64,000 nucleotides of DNA from Fidelibacterota bacterium (GTDB lineage Bacteria > Fidelibacterota > SORT01). The stretch lies in assembly GCA_022571215.1 (NCBI GenBank), contig JACZYG010000012.1, positions 27,463-91,462 of the forward strand, given 5' to 3'. The stretch's first letter is position 1. Each line of letters begins with the position of its first letter. The notes under the pieces are model-generated. The model worked only from the letters and a program-made list of their open reading frames with translations, did not search any database and was not told where the DNA came from. Of the stretch, positions 18,731-28,760 are shown piece by piece. A program made the translations under genes and the position numbers.

Positions 18731-19369
18731 ATGGCGGTGAAGGAGAAAAAGAAAAAACAATATTTTGTGGGGATAGCCGGAAATATCGGAGCGGGAAAAA
18801 CGACCCTTACCGATATTATCGCCGATAGTTTCGGCTGGAAACCGTATTACGAACAGGTTATTAATAATCCCTACTTATCTGATTTTTATGGTGACATGCG
18901 TCGATGGTCTTTTAATCTTCAGGTATATTTTCTTTCAAACAGATTCAAAACTCATAAAGAGATGGAAGAATCGGGATATTCCTGCGTTCAAGACCGCACG
19001 ATTTACGAGGACGTTGAAATATTCGCTTATAATCTGCGGGAAATGGGAAATATGTCAGTGAGAGATTATGATAATTACTGCGAGCTCTTTTCGACAATGA
19101 CATCTTTTCTTAGTAAGCCGGACTTGATAGTATATCTCCGGGCAACAACCGATACACTTCTGTCGAGAATAAGCAGCAGGGGAAGGGAATTTGAAAAGAC
19201 TATTAGCCCTGAATACCTTCACATGCTAAATATAGCTTACGAACATTGGATCGATAGGGCAAAAACCGAGCAAAATATCCTTATCGTTGAGACTGATAAA
19301 ATCAACGTTTTTAAGGATAAGAAAAAACTGCGAAATATTCTTGATACTATTCAAGAGTATTGTCCTTGA
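18731..19369 (+). CDS. Deoxynucleoside kinase
   Basis: Phosphorylates salvaged deoxynucleosides. The P-loop GNIGAGKTT lies at about 16-24, with the family's QDRTIYEDVEIFA (DRS/ERS equivalent) and a lid-region SRISSRGREFE. It is 212 aa, in the dGK/dAK group found in Firmicutes and Bacteroidetes. Base preference cannot be read from the sequence. It starts 8 bases after the nucleotidyltransferase gene and precedes purN, so this region is nucleotide-oriented. Confidence 0.88.
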   Translation: MAVKEKKKKQYFVGIAGNIGAGKTTLTDIIADSFGWKPYYEQVINNPYLSDFYGDMRRWSFNLQVYFLSNRFKTHKEMEESGYSCVQDRTIYEDVEIFAYNLREMGNMSVRDYDNYCELFSTMTSFLSKPDLIVYLRATTDTLLSRISSRGREFEKTISPEYLHMLNIAYEHWIDRAKTEQNILIVETDKINVFKDKKKLRNILDTIQEYCP

Positions 19370-19476
19370 TTAAGCATAAAGAACGGTATTCAATTAGGAA
19401 ATGATTTATATCGGCAGTATATTTTATAGCTGTATACCAAAATGCCCAAGTGTCAGATTAAATTTGATATGAGAGT

Positions 19477-20100
19477 ATGAGAATTGCGATATTTGCTTCC
19501 GGCAGCGGCTCCAATGCTGAAGCGATCATTCGCGCGTCGAAAGATGGAAGATTGTCAGCAGAAATTGGATTGGTGGTAAGTAACAACGCAAGCGCCGGTG
19601 TATTGCAAAGAGCAAAAGCGTTTAATGTGAATTCCTGTGTTAGTGACCAAAGGAATTTTGACAACGAGGAGTCATATAACAGTTCTCTGTTTGGTATACT
19701 TGATGACAATGGCATAGATTTTATAGCCCTTGCGGGATATTTAAAATTGATAAAACCTGAAATGATAAAAAAGTACAAGAATAAGATAACTAATATACAT
19801 CCGGCGCTTCTGCCGTCTTTTGGAGGAAAGGGTTTTTACGGTAAAAAAGTACATCAAGCCGTTCTTGAAGCTGGGTGTAAAGTTAGCGGCGTCACAATTC
19901 ATTTGGTGAGCGAAGCTTATGATAGGGGTCCGATCATTTCTCAATTGACCGTACCGGTTTTTGAGGATGATAGCCCTGAGTCACTTGCTGCGCGGCTGCT
20001 AAAAGTTGAGCATCAAATCTATCCTGAAGCTCTTCAATTGTTTGCTGATGACAGAGTGAAAGTAACAAATAACAGTGTGAGAATAATAGATAAAGTATGA
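19477..20100 (+). CDS. purN: Phosphoribosylglycinamide formyltransferase
   Basis: Transfers a formyl group from 10-formyl-THF to GAR in purine synthesis. ASGSGSNAEAI is the phosphate-binding loop, N106 and H108 lie in NIHPALLPSF, and D149 in AYDRGPII completes the catalytic set. Length 207 aa is normal. Its TGA overlaps the purH ATG by 4 nt, coupling two steps of the same pathway. Confidence 0.95.
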   Translation: MRIAIFASGSGSNAEAIIRASKDGRLSAEIGLVVSNNASAGVLQRAKAFNVNSCVSDQRNFDNEESYNSSLFGILDDNGIDFIALAGYLKLIKPEMIKKYKNKITNIHPALLPSFGGKGFYGKKVHQAVLEAGCKVSGVTIHLVSEAYDRGPIISQLTVPVFEDDSPESLAARLLKVEHQIYPEALQLFADDRVKVTNNSVRIIDKV

Positions 20101-21641
20101 GTAAGGATATAAGAATCAAACGCGCATTGTTCAGCCTCTGGGATAAAAGCGGTTGCGAAATTTTTGCGAAAGCGTTGGCTGATAACGGAACTAAGATCAT
20201 AGCGAGCGGGGGTACGGCAAAGTATTTGACGTCAAAGAATATCGAAGTAGAAGAAGTCGCCGAAATAACCGGCTATGGTTCGATGCTGGGTGGCAGGGTA
20301 AAAACTCTTCATCCTAAAATCTTCGCGGGCATTTTAGCGGACAGAGATAACGAAGAACACCGCAGGGATTTATCGGAAGCGGGTATTGAAGAAATAGATC
20401 TTATAGCGGTTAATTTTTATCCTTTTGAAGATTTTATAAGCGATGGAAACAAGGAATTATCCGATGCGATAGAAATGATAGATATCGGAGGTCCTTCTAT
20501 GCTACGGGCATCAGCTAAAAATCATTCTTCAGTAGTGCCCGTTTGCAGCTCCGAGCAATTCAGTTGGCTTGGCGGAGAGTTGGCAGCCTCGGGCGGTTAT
20601 ATTAGTTCTAAAAGTAGGATTAAATTGGCAAAGGAAGCCTTTGCATACACTTCAAATTATGAAGCGGCGATAAGTAATTACTTTCAACGGAACGGAGATT
20701 CACACAGTTCATCCAACACAATAGTGATGGATAAAATCTCTTCGTTACGCTATGGAGAAAATCCTCATCAAACCGCAACATTATATAGCTCTCCGCAGTT
20801 AAGAAGGATCGAGCTTGATTTATTGAACGGAAAAGAGCTCTCATATAATAATTATCTCGATTTAGATTCCGCTCTCGGTATCTTAAAGGATCTGAAAGAA
20901 AATGGAGTGGTGATACTCAAACACGGTAATCCGTGCGGATGCTCAGAGATGACGGAGCTCTCCCAATCTTATAGACGCGCATTGAAGACCGACCCCGTCA
21001 GTTCGTTTGGAAGTGTTATCGGTCTCAAAGGTAAAGTGGATATCGAAACAGCTACGGCGCTGTCTGAATTATTTGTTGAATGCATAGTTGCGCCGGAATA
21101 CGATTCTGAAGCGGTAAAGCTGCTCTCAAAGAAGAAGAATCTGAGAATCCTTACTTATGACCGGCTTGACGAACCTGATTACGAATTTAGGGCGATGAGA
21201 ATTGGAGTGTTGATGCAGGAACGCGACAGTGAGGGATTGGATATTAAAGACGCGAAAATAGTTACCGAACGAAAACCCACGGATTCAGAGCTAATCGCTC
21301 TTTCACTTGCGTGGCGAATTACGAAGCATGTGAAATCAAATGCGATAGTCTATTGCGATGAAGAAGGTACTCTCGGCATTGGCGCAGGTCAGATGTCTCG
21401 TATAGATTCTTCACGTCTTGCGGCGCTGAAGGCAAGTGACGCAAACCTCCAGTTAAAAGGGGGAGTTGCTGCATCAGACGCATTTTTCCCTTTCAGAGAC
21501 GGATTGGACGTTATTGCAAAAGAGGGAATAATAGCGATTGTTCAACCGGGCGGTTCGATAAGAGATGAAGAAGTGATAGCAGCGGCAAATGAAAATAATA
21601 TGGCGATGCTTTTCACAGGATATAGACACTTTAGACATTAA
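20097..21641 (+). CDS. purH: Bifunctional AICAR transformylase/IMP cyclohydrolase
   Basis: Catalyses the last two steps of IMP synthesis. The N-terminal MGS-like cyclohydrolase domain (about 1-145) has SLWDKSG, GGTAKYL and GGRVKTLHPKI. The AICARFT domain shows SLRYGENPHQ, KHGNPCG and the C-terminal ASDAFFPFRDG, then QPGGSIRDEEV. At 514 aa it is full length. It overlaps purN by 4 nt; mreB starts 18 bases after its stop. Confidence 0.96.
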   Translation: MSKDIRIKRALFSLWDKSGCEIFAKALADNGTKIIASGGTAKYLTSKNIEVEEVAEITGYGSMLGGRVKTLHPKIFAGILADRDNEEHRRDLSEAGIEEIDLIAVNFYPFEDFISDGNKELSDAIEMIDIGGPSMLRASAKNHSSVVPVCSSEQFSWLGGELAASGGYISSKSRIKLAKEAFAYTSNYEAAISNYFQRNGDSHSSSNTIVMDKISSLRYGENPHQTATLYSSPQLRRIELDLLNGKELSYNNYLDLDSALGILKDLKENGVVILKHGNPCGCSEMTELSQSYRRALKTDPVSSFGSVIGLKGKVDIETATALSELFVECIVAPEYDSEAVKLLSKKKNLRILTYDRLDEPDYEFRAMRIGVLMQERDSEGLDIKDAKIVTERKPTDSELIALSLAWRITKHVKSNAIVYCDEEGTLGIGAGQMSRIDSSRLAALKASDANLQLKGGVAASDAFFPFRDGLDVIAKEGIIAIVQPGGSIRDEEVIAAANENNMAMLFTGYRHFRH

Positions 21642-21659
21642 AGGAGATAAAAATAGCTA

Positions 21660-22673
21660 ATGGGAATTTCATTTTGGAATTATATATCTGGGGACATGGC
21701 AATAGATCTTGGTACCGCAAACACACTCATCTATTTAAAAGGTCAGGACATAGTTATCGACGAGCCATCTATCGTTGCGCGTAACAGTCGAACAGGTCAA
21801 ATCATTGCCGTAGGTAATGACGCCAAAGAGATGCTCGGAAAAACACACCAGGATATTGAAGTTATCAGACCTCTCAAAGATGGTGTTATTGCTAACTTTG
21901 AGGTTACCGAAGGGATGCTTCAGGGATTCATTAAGAAAGTAAAGATAAGCAGGATCGCCAGACCACGTATGGTTATCGGCGTTCCGACGGGGATAACCGA
22001 AGTAGAGAAGAGAGCAGTTAAAGATTCGGCAGAGAGAGCAAATGCAAGAGAAGTTTTTCTGATAGGAGAGCCTGTGGCGGCAGCTATCGGTATCGGATTG
22101 GAAATAGATAAACCGGTAGGAAATATGATAGTGGATATTGGCGGCGGCACGACGGAAATAGCGGTCATAGCATTAGACGGTATAGTCACGCACGAATCCG
22201 TTCGGATAGGTGGAGATGAAATGGATGAGGCAATTGTGCAATATTTTAAAAGAGAGCATAATCTTCTTATAGGCGAGCGGACAGCAGAAAATATTAAATG
22301 CGAAATTGGCTCGGCAACAGCCGTTGAAGAAGTAACCATGGCTGTAAAGGGAAGGAATCTTATCGCAGGCATTCCGAAAACAATAGAAGTCACTTCTTCC
22401 GAGATACGTGAAGCATTGAGAGATACGGTTGACGCTATAGTGCAGAGCGTCACGGAGTCTCTTGAAAAAACTCCGCCTGAACTTTCGAGCGACATTCTCG
22501 ACAGAGGAATAATTCTCACGGGAGGCGGCGCTTTGCTCAAGGGTCTTGATCAAAGACTCAGAGATGAAACTCAATTGCCCGTTAATGTGGCGGAAAATCC
22601 ATTATTGACAGTTGCATACGGAACCGGTAAGGTCTTGGAAAATATCGATAAATACATGAGTGTTTTAACTTGA
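21660..22673 (+). CDS. mreB: Rod-shape actin homologue MreB
   Basis: An actin-like ATPase that organises lateral wall synthesis. The N-terminal phosphate-1 motif is IDLGTANTLIY, phosphate-2 is VDIGGGTTEIAV, and the adenosine motif is LTGGGALLKGLDQ. Length 337 aa is typical. An AAGGAGA lies about 12 bases before the ATG. It heads mreB-mreC-mreD-mrdA-rodA, the classic elongasome operon, so a rod-shaped cell is expected. Confidence 0.97.
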   Translation: MGISFWNYISGDMAIDLGTANTLIYLKGQDIVIDEPSIVARNSRTGQIIAVGNDAKEMLGKTHQDIEVIRPLKDGVIANFEVTEGMLQGFIKKVKISRIARPRMVIGVPTGITEVEKRAVKDSAERANAREVFLIGEPVAAAIGIGLEIDKPVGNMIVDIGGGTTEIAVIALDGIVTHESVRIGGDEMDEAIVQYFKREHNLLIGERTAENIKCEIGSATAVEEVTMAVKGRNLIAGIPKTIEVTSSEIREALRDTVDAIVQSVTESLEKTPPELSSDILDRGIILTGGGALLKGLDQRLRDETQLPVNVAENPLLTVAYGTGKVLENIDKYMSVLT

Positions 22674-22699
22674 TTATATTACCCTTTAGCTGAGGGTTC

Positions 22700-23512
22700 A
22701 TGACAAACTTTATATCGTTTATTTACAATTCACGGGATTATCTAACACTTTTCCTTGCGATATTTCTTTCTCTTTTTCTCATATCATCGAACGATAATCC
22801 TGCGGTGAGTTCGATGAGAGGCATCGTATTAGACAGCTACCGATTTATTCAGAAACCGATATTCACTATTTCCGATTTGATGAAAGTGCGAAAAGAGAAT
22901 AAGATTATCAGGCGAAAAAATATTGAACTATCTGTAATGGTCAGCAATCTCCGGGAAGCAAGAATTGAAAACGAACGGCTGAGAAACCTTCTTAGTTTTA
23001 GTGAAAGTAAGAAGGTATATGAATTTGTATCTTCAGAAGTCATAGGCTACAACATGGGATCCTTCTCGAATTCTATTATTCTTGACGCAGGTCTTGAAAA
23101 GGGAATTTCAAAGAATACACCCGTAGTAAATTCGGATGGAGTCGTTGGGAAGGTGATTGATGCAGGCGAAAAATCTTCTGTAGTTCAGCTCCTTGATGAT
23201 CAAAATTTCAGAATAGCGGTGACCATAAACCCCGGGGGCGCGAACGGCATACTTCATGGGAATAGAGGGTTAAGTGACCTAAAGGAGGTTCCTAAGGGAT
23301 TAATGGTCACGGTAGGTGACACCGTAGTAACATCCGGTTACAGTGATATATATCCAATCGGTCTTATGGTTGGTATTGTGAGATCCGTTGACGAAAGACC
23401 CGAATACTTTTTTAAAGATATAAAAGTCAAACCCTTCGTGACAATGGCGAAATTAAAAGAAGTTCTTCTCTTATTGGATTTGAATTTAAATAAGGGTGTT
23501 ACAGAAAAATAA
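22700..23512 (+). CDS. mreC: Rod-shape-determining protein MreC
   Basis: A periplasmic scaffold of the elongasome. One N-terminal transmembrane helix (about 13-30) is followed by a coiled coil (about 55-90) and two beta domains with typical VVNSDGVVGKVI and VVTSGYSDIYPIGLMVG segments. 270 aa, normal length. The stop overlaps the mreD start as TAATG. Confidence 0.93.
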   Translation: MTNFISFIYNSRDYLTLFLAIFLSLFLISSNDNPAVSSMRGIVLDSYRFIQKPIFTISDLMKVRKENKIIRRKNIELSVMVSNLREARIENERLRNLLSFSESKKVYEFVSSEVIGYNMGSFSNSIILDAGLEKGISKNTPVVNSDGVVGKVIDAGEKSSVVQLLDDQNFRIAVTINPGGANGILHGNRGLSDLKEVPKGLMVTVGDTVVTSGYSDIYPIGLMVGIVRSVDERPEYFFKDIKVKPFVTMAKLKEVLLLLDLNLNKGVTEK

Positions 23513-23991
23513 TGAAATGGATAAAATATGGAGTTTTATTTTCAATTGCTCTCATAATAGAATCTAACCTATCATGGTTCTATGCAATTGGAAATCATAC
23601 TCCTGATTTGATAATCATTCTTTTGATTTACATTGCTATAAAAGAAGGAAAAATAAAGGGAACGTCTACCGGTTTTACGATGGGTCTAATAGAGGATCTC
23701 ATAGTATCGGTAAGTTTTTTAGGATTATCCTCGCTTACAAAATGTATTACGGGCTTCATTATGGGTTATTTCACGGAGTCCAGGAGGTCACGTTTATTTC
23801 CCGGAATTATGTTTCCTACGAGTATCGGCATAATTATAAATGAGTTCGTCAGAACTATGTTTAGAATAGCGGGAACATCAGAAGGCATTCTTTCCGCTAT
23901 GCTGACAAAAGCATTACCCTCATCTATCTATACCTTTGTAATATCTTTAATCATATTTTCAATTTTCAAACCAAAAGAGGATCTGATATAG
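23512..23991 (+). CDS. mreD: Rod-shape-determining protein MreD
   Basis: A 159-aa integral membrane protein of about five helices, the least conserved elongasome component. Recognition rests on hydrophobic profile, the TPDLIIILLIYIAI and GLIEDL segments typical of MreD, and its place between mreC and mrdA. It overlaps mreC by 1 base, and its TAG is directly followed by the mrdA ATG. Confidence 0.88.
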   Translation: MKWIKYGVLFSIALIIESNLSWFYAIGNHTPDLIIILLIYIAIKEGKIKGTSTGFTMGLIEDLIVSVSFLGLSSLTKCITGFIMGYFTESRRSRLFPGIMFPTSIGIIINEFVRTMFRIAGTSEGILSAMLTKALPSSIYTFVISLIIFSIFKPKEDLI

Positions 23992-25806
23992 ATGTATAAA
24001 GCGACATTTTCTATTTCCGATTCTCGCCTTAACTTTTCATATTTCGTATTATTTATGGCGTTGAGCGTTTTGCTTTGGCGATTTTATGTTTTGCAGGTAA
24101 AGCAATATAGGTCATTTCTTGAAAGGTCTGAAGAAAATCGAGTAAGACAGGTTACGATTGAACCGCCAAGAGGTTTGATCTATGACCGCAACGGAATATT
24201 ACTTGTAGAAAATCGTCCCTCTTATGCTGTATCGGTAATTCCATGGGAAGCGAATAAATCTCCCGGCGTGTATGATCTTCTTTCTAATTACCTTGGTAGC
24301 GATAAAGAGTTTATTCTTTCTATGGTTAAAAAAAATTCAATAGGTAATTTTCACCCTGCTAAAATCAAACGCTCAATTAAGCTAAGCACTCTCTCTGTCT
24401 TGGAGGAACATTCTGTGGAGCTTCCGGGAGTTGTTTATGGACTTTTACCAGAACGATTTTATCCTACAACAGCTAGAATGAGCCATTTACTCGGCTATAT
24501 TCGGGAGATCAATGATTTTGATCTTTTAAAACACAAAAATGATGGATATAATAAAGGCGATCTTATCGGATGGGTCGGCTTGGAAAAGTCTTACGAACAG
24601 ATGTTGAGAGGAGTGAAAGGCTTTGAATACATACAGGTTGATGTCCGAGGAAGAAGAATAGGAAAAATAGAGACGGCAGAAACTAAGACTCCTAAACCCG
24701 GAAACGACCTTCATCTGTCAATTGACTTAAATGTTCAGATCGAGGCTGAACGTTTCTTGAAAAACAAGAAAGGAGCAATCATCCTTCTCGACCCGAATAA
24801 CGGGGAGTTGATCGCCTTTGCAAGCGCGCCGGATTATTCTTTAGATCTTTTATCAGGACCTATATCTCCAGAGGATTGGAAAACATTGCAGAATGAAAGC
24901 GACCATCCTATGTTCAATCGAGCTACCATGAGCACATATCCACCCGGTTCGATATATAAGCTCGTGACTGTGATAGCAGCTCTTGAAAGCGGGGTTATTG
25001 ACAGAAACTGGACGATAAACTGTCCCGGTTACTATAAGCTTGGCAGAAGAGTCTTTAGATGCAATAGAGCATCGGGTCACGGAAGATTGAACTTGGAAGA
25101 GGCAGTGGGACAATCATGCAACGTTTATTTCTATAATCTGATGTTTGAACTTGGATTAAAAAATTGGAGTGAATATGGCAAGTTATTTGGTTTTGGACTA
25201 AGAACAGGTATGGATATCCGCGAAGAAAGCACGGGAAATGTTCCCAATGAAGCCTTTCTCGATAAAAGATATGGTGCGGGGATATTGCAAAAAGGGCATC
25301 TCCTCAATTTAGTATTGGGACAGGGAGACTTACTCGTGACTCCGATACAAATGGCAAATTTCATGATGATAATTCGTAATGAAGGAATATACTACAAGCC
25401 GCACGTGGCGCGAAAATATTATTACCCGGGCGCGCAATTCTATGACCATGTTGAAGTGGCTAAATTAGAGATTGCGGTCAGCATCTCGGATACCACATGG
25501 TCGGTTTTAAAGGCGGGAATGAAAAAGGTTATCGAAGATGATAAGGGAACGGGTAGAATAGCACGCATACCCGGGTTAGATATTTACGCTAAAACTGGAA
25601 CAGCGCAAAACCCTCATGGAGATGATCACGCTTGGTTTGTAGGCTATGTCGAAGATGAGCTTAATCCGCTCGTGTTTGTGATCATTATTGAGAATGGCGG
25701 AGCGGGAAGCACCACGGCAGGACCAATCGGAAAAGCCTTGATAATGAAATACTATCAGACCTTATCTTCGGAGTTCGCTTCAATTGAATGGGAGACAGGA
25801 TTATAA
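23992..25806 (+). CDS. mrdA: Penicillin-binding protein 2, peptidoglycan transpeptidase
   Basis: Class B PBP cross-linking lateral wall peptidoglycan. One N-terminal transmembrane helix, a dimerisation domain opening with EPPRGLIYDRNG, and the transpeptidase domain with S320-x-x-K323 (PPGSIYK), SCN (in GQSCNVYFYN) and K534-T-G (KTGTAQNPHGD). 604 aa is normal. The active site is intact. It is followed by rodA with TAATG overlap, so the glycosyltransferase/transpeptidase pair is translationally coupled. Confidence 0.96.
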   Translation: MYKATFSISDSRLNFSYFVLFMALSVLLWRFYVLQVKQYRSFLERSEENRVRQVTIEPPRGLIYDRNGILLVENRPSYAVSVIPWEANKSPGVYDLLSNYLGSDKEFILSMVKKNSIGNFHPAKIKRSIKLSTLSVLEEHSVELPGVVYGLLPERFYPTTARMSHLLGYIREINDFDLLKHKNDGYNKGDLIGWVGLEKSYEQMLRGVKGFEYIQVDVRGRRIGKIETAETKTPKPGNDLHLSIDLNVQIEAERFLKNKKGAIILLDPNNGELIAFASAPDYSLDLLSGPISPEDWKTLQNESDHPMFNRATMSTYPPGSIYKLVTVIAALESGVIDRNWTINCPGYYKLGRRVFRCNRASGHGRLNLEEAVGQSCNVYFYNLMFELGLKNWSEYGKLFGFGLRTGMDIREESTGNVPNEAFLDKRYGAGILQKGHLLNLVLGQGDLLVTPIQMANFMMIIRNEGIYYKPHVARKYYYPGAQFYDHVEVAKLEIAVSISDTTWSVLKAGMKKVIEDDKGTGRIARIPGLDIYAKTGTAQNPHGDDHAWFVGYVEDELNPLVFVIIIENGGAGSTTAGPIGKALIMKYYQTLSSEFASIEWETGL

Positions 25807-27035
25807 TGCCGGCAGGTCAGCAGCTGCTTTCAACACTATTTTCTCATGATTGGGTATTATTTTTTATCATTATAGCGTTGATATTAATTGGTATTGTCGC
25901 TATTCAAAGCGCTACGGTTGATTCCGGCTCGCAGATGAAGGAAACTAACTTTCAGAAACAAATTATATGGGCGATCTTAGGACTCTTAATTTATTTTTCT
26001 ATCAGTCTGATTAATTTCAGATTTCTATATGCATTAGCCTATTTCGCTTTGTTAGCCGGAATATTATTAGTGCTATTAACTTATATACCGGCCATTAGCA
26101 AAGGCGCATCGGGGAGGTGGATTGGTTTTGGAGGATTGACCATTCAGCCGTCTGAGTTTATGAAAGTTTTTTTAATAATCGGATTGGCAAGGCTGTTGAC
26201 CGACAACATTAAGAATCTCAGTAAACCAAAGAGTTTAATTTTACCTTTTATTATTGCAGGTGTTGTCACATTGCTTGTTCTGCGGCAACCTGATCTTGGA
26301 ACGGCAATGGTTTTTCCCGCCATTCTCTTCCCGATGCTTTTCTGGTCGGCTGTTCCCGTAATGACTTTATTTCTGATAATCGCGCCCATAATCAGCTTGC
26401 TGAGCGCCTTCAACCTCATATCTTTTGTATTCTGGATAGGATTGATTCTACTATTGCTATGGTTTGCCCGCAAATCATTAAGATTTATCGTTTTGATGTT
26501 TTTACTGAATGTATCTGTCGGCTTGGTAACCCCGATGATGTGGAATAATATAAGACCTTATCAACAGAAACGGATTTTAACTTATGTTAACAAACAGTTG
26601 GACCCGAGGGGTTCAGGGTATCAGGTTCTACAATCGAAGGTGGCTATAGGATCAGGGGGAATGTATGGAAAAGGGTTGGGAGACGGAACACAATCACAAC
26701 TAAAATTTCTTCCTGAACAACACACCGATTTTATCATATCCCTTATTGGCGAAGAGTTAGGTTTTATAGGAGTATCAACTGTATTACTGCTCTTTTTCTT
26801 TTTACTGGCTAAAATTATAAATAAAGCTTCAAATTCGAAAAACGTATTTGAAAGTCTTGTATTGATAGGAATATCAGCATTACTATTATTCCAAATATTT
26901 ATCAATATCGGAATGACCACCGGATTAGTGCCTGTAACCGGATTACCGCTACCATTTATAAGCTACGGCGGATCATCTCTCCTTGCGATGATGATTCTAA
27001 TGGGATTAGTCCAAAGCGTAAGCAGAAATATTTAA
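25806..27035 (+). CDS. rodA: SEDS peptidoglycan glycosyltransferase RodA
   Basis: Polymerises lipid II in the elongasome with PBP2. About ten transmembrane helices, with SEDS signatures: GASGRWIGFGG-x-TIQPSEFMK, LRQPDLGTAM and the C-terminal GLPLPFISYGGSSLLAMM. The ATG at 25806 overlaps the mrdA stop by one base. An in-frame ATG 18 bases upstream (25788) is possible but would overlap mrdA by 19 nt. 409 aa from the chosen start. Confidence 0.95.
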   Translation: MPAGQQLLSTLFSHDWVLFFIIIALILIGIVAIQSATVDSGSQMKETNFQKQIIWAILGLLIYFSISLINFRFLYALAYFALLAGILLVLLTYIPAISKGASGRWIGFGGLTIQPSEFMKVFLIIGLARLLTDNIKNLSKPKSLILPFIIAGVVTLLVLRQPDLGTAMVFPAILFPMLFWSAVPVMTLFLIIAPIISLLSAFNLISFVFWIGLILLLLWFARKSLRFIVLMFLLNVSVGLVTPMMWNNIRPYQQKRILTYVNKQLDPRGSGYQVLQSKVAIGSGGMYGKGLGDGTQSQLKFLPEQHTDFIISLIGEELGFIGVSTVLLLFFFLLAKIINKASNSKNVFESLVLIGISALLLFQIFINIGMTTGLVPVTGLPLPFISYGGSSLLAMMILMGLVQSVSRNI

Positions 27036-27139
27036 CTGCTGTTTCACCTTAGAATTATTAAAACACAACGATAAATATCAGAATAATATAAAACATAGAT
27101 GTTGCATAAGTTATGGCGATATTTTAAATTTAAGAGTTC

Positions 27140-27856
27140 ATGTTAATGCACAAAATGGAATATATGAAAAGATCCTGGATATATGTTTTAATCGGCTCTA
27201 TTTTAATCCCTGCATGCGGGGGAAGTCAAGCCGCAAGAAATCCTGATGAAAACTCTCCTGCTACGGAACAGACCGCCGATCGCGGAATTCGAGAACTCAT
27301 TAGGGATTTACAACGGTTAGAATCCACATTAGCGGTTCAATCGGCTAAAGTTAATAATCTCATAGCCGCGGTGACCAATATCAATAATCAGGTAGAGGAA
27401 TATGATCTACGCTTGCTAAAAGTTGAGTCAATGATGGCTACATCGGGGAATAGCCGATATTCATTTCTTCAGTCGCCTCTTAGTCCTGAAGTTTATCTGG
27501 TCGAGTACGAAAACGGTTTGCAAGCGTTTAACTCTGCGCGATACAACGCTGCTTTGATTGCTTTTCAGAAATTGGTAAATTCGAATCCTAATAACGAGCT
27601 TGCGGATAACTCGCAATATTGGATCGGCGAGTCTTATTACGGCTTGAAAGATTATGAGCGCGCTTTGTTAGAATTTGAAAAAGTTTTCACGTTTCCAAAT
27701 AATAACAAGATGGATGCTGCTCAGTTAAAATTAGGCATTTGCTACTTAAAACTAAAAAATCCGGCTAAAGCCAAAGAAGAATTTAATAGACTAATACAAT
27801 ATTATCCAGAGAGTGAATATATCCCTTTATCCAATCTACTAATCAAGAAACTTTAA
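27140..27856 (+). CDS. CpoB/YbgF-like TPR lipoprotein
   Basis: A probable outer-membrane or periplasmic lipoprotein. Lipobox LIPAC gives a lipidated Cys26, followed by a predicted trimeric coiled coil (about 45-100) and TPR repeats (about 125-238), the arrangement of CpoB/YbgF, which coordinates wall synthesis with Tol-Pal constriction. No tol genes are adjacent, but the elongasome operon ends 105 bases upstream. The first ATG (27140) gives a longer n-region; an in-frame ATG at 27164 would give a neat 18-residue signal peptide and may be the real start. Confidence 0.75.
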   Translation: MLMHKMEYMKRSWIYVLIGSILIPACGGSQAARNPDENSPATEQTADRGIRELIRDLQRLESTLAVQSAKVNNLIAAVTNINNQVEEYDLRLLKVESMMATSGNSRYSFLQSPLSPEVYLVEYENGLQAFNSARYNAALIAFQKLVNSNPNNELADNSQYWIGESYYGLKDYERALLEFEKVFTFPNNNKMDAAQLKLGICYLKLKNPAKAKEEFNRLIQYYPESEYIPLSNLLIKKL

Positions 27857-27875
27857 AATGAGATGTTGATATAAA

Positions 27876-28733
27876 TTGAAAGTATTTTTAATTGCCCCCG
27901 AAGTTGCCCCGTTTGCGGAAACAGGAATAATTTCCGAGTTTTCCAGGAATTTTCCTATCTGCATGTTGGAAGAAAAGCATGACATAAGATTGATAATGCC
28001 GAAGTATCCGTTTGTGAGCGATAGAAAATATACTCTTCGCGAAGTGATCAGACTGAGAGAAATTCCTGTTGAATGGGACTCTGAGACGAAGATATCCAGT
28101 ATTAAGTCCGGATTTATACCTGATTCTAAAGTACAGGTTTATTTTCTTCAGGAAAACGAAATATTTAACGGATTAGATCACAGAATTTATAAAAGAAAGG
28201 GAGCTCGTAAAGTCATTGAGGGATTAGATTTAAGGTTTTCTTTCTTCGTGAAATCCGCTCTTGAAAGTCTGAAGTTTTTACATTGGCAACCTGAACTGAT
28301 TCAGTGTTGCGGATGGACTTCAGCATTGGTTCCTTTGATGTTGAAAACTATATATAAGGATGATCCATTCTACAAGGATATTAAGGTGGTATTTAGTCCG
28401 TTCACTTCCAAGGAAGGATCCTCTTACTCAGCCGAATGTCTTGAATTCGCGAAAATTAATGTAGACCAAGAATTATCCGAAGACCTGCTGATCGATAAAA
28501 AGGGAAGATTCAGTTCCTTTCACGCGGGAATAAAATATTCAGATTCAACAATTGTATTCTCAAATAACAAAGAAAATGTGATGAAGGGCTTGAAATCAAA
28601 TACAAACCTTTCCAAAATATTAAAAGAGAAGAAAAATCAGATTAGTTCGATAAAGATAAAGTCGGATAAGCTAGACCAATACGTCAATCTCTCCACAGAA
28701 GTATTGGAAGTATACAAAAGTGTGGTTTCTTAA
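27876..28733 (+). CDS. GT5-type starch/glycogen synthase N-terminal domain protein
   Basis: Resembles only the N-terminal Rossmann domain of GlgA-type glycogen synthases: MKVFLIAPEVAPFAETG, then MPKYPFV, VYFLQ and WQPELIQCCGWTSALVPL. The ADP-glucose-binding KTGGL of GlgA reads ETGII (Glu15 for Lys15), and the whole C-terminal nucleotide-binding domain is absent (285 aa versus about 480). It is probably not an active glycogen synthase; such half-size GT5 proteins are known in Bacteroidetes-like genomes. The start is TTG at 27876. It is flanked by lipoprotein genes, hinting at an envelope role (inference). Confidence 0.7.
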   Translation: MKVFLIAPEVAPFAETGIISEFSRNFPICMLEEKHDIRLIMPKYPFVSDRKYTLREVIRLREIPVEWDSETKISSIKSGFIPDSKVQVYFLQENEIFNGLDHRIYKRKGARKVIEGLDLRFSFFVKSALESLKFLHWQPELIQCCGWTSALVPLMLKTIYKDDPFYKDIKVVFSPFTSKEGSSYSAECLEFAKINVDQELSEDLLIDKKGRFSSFHAGIKYSDSTIVFSNNKENVMKGLKSNTNLSKILKEKKNQISSIKIKSDKLDQYVNLSTEVLEVYKSVVS

Positions 28734-28760
28734 GCTGTCTTCCGTAGCCCTATTTAGAAA

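Noticed and set aside
21920..22540. 206-aa ORF antisense to mreB
   Set aside because: A shadow of the strongly coding mreB frame, with low-complexity Ser/Ile/Pro composition.
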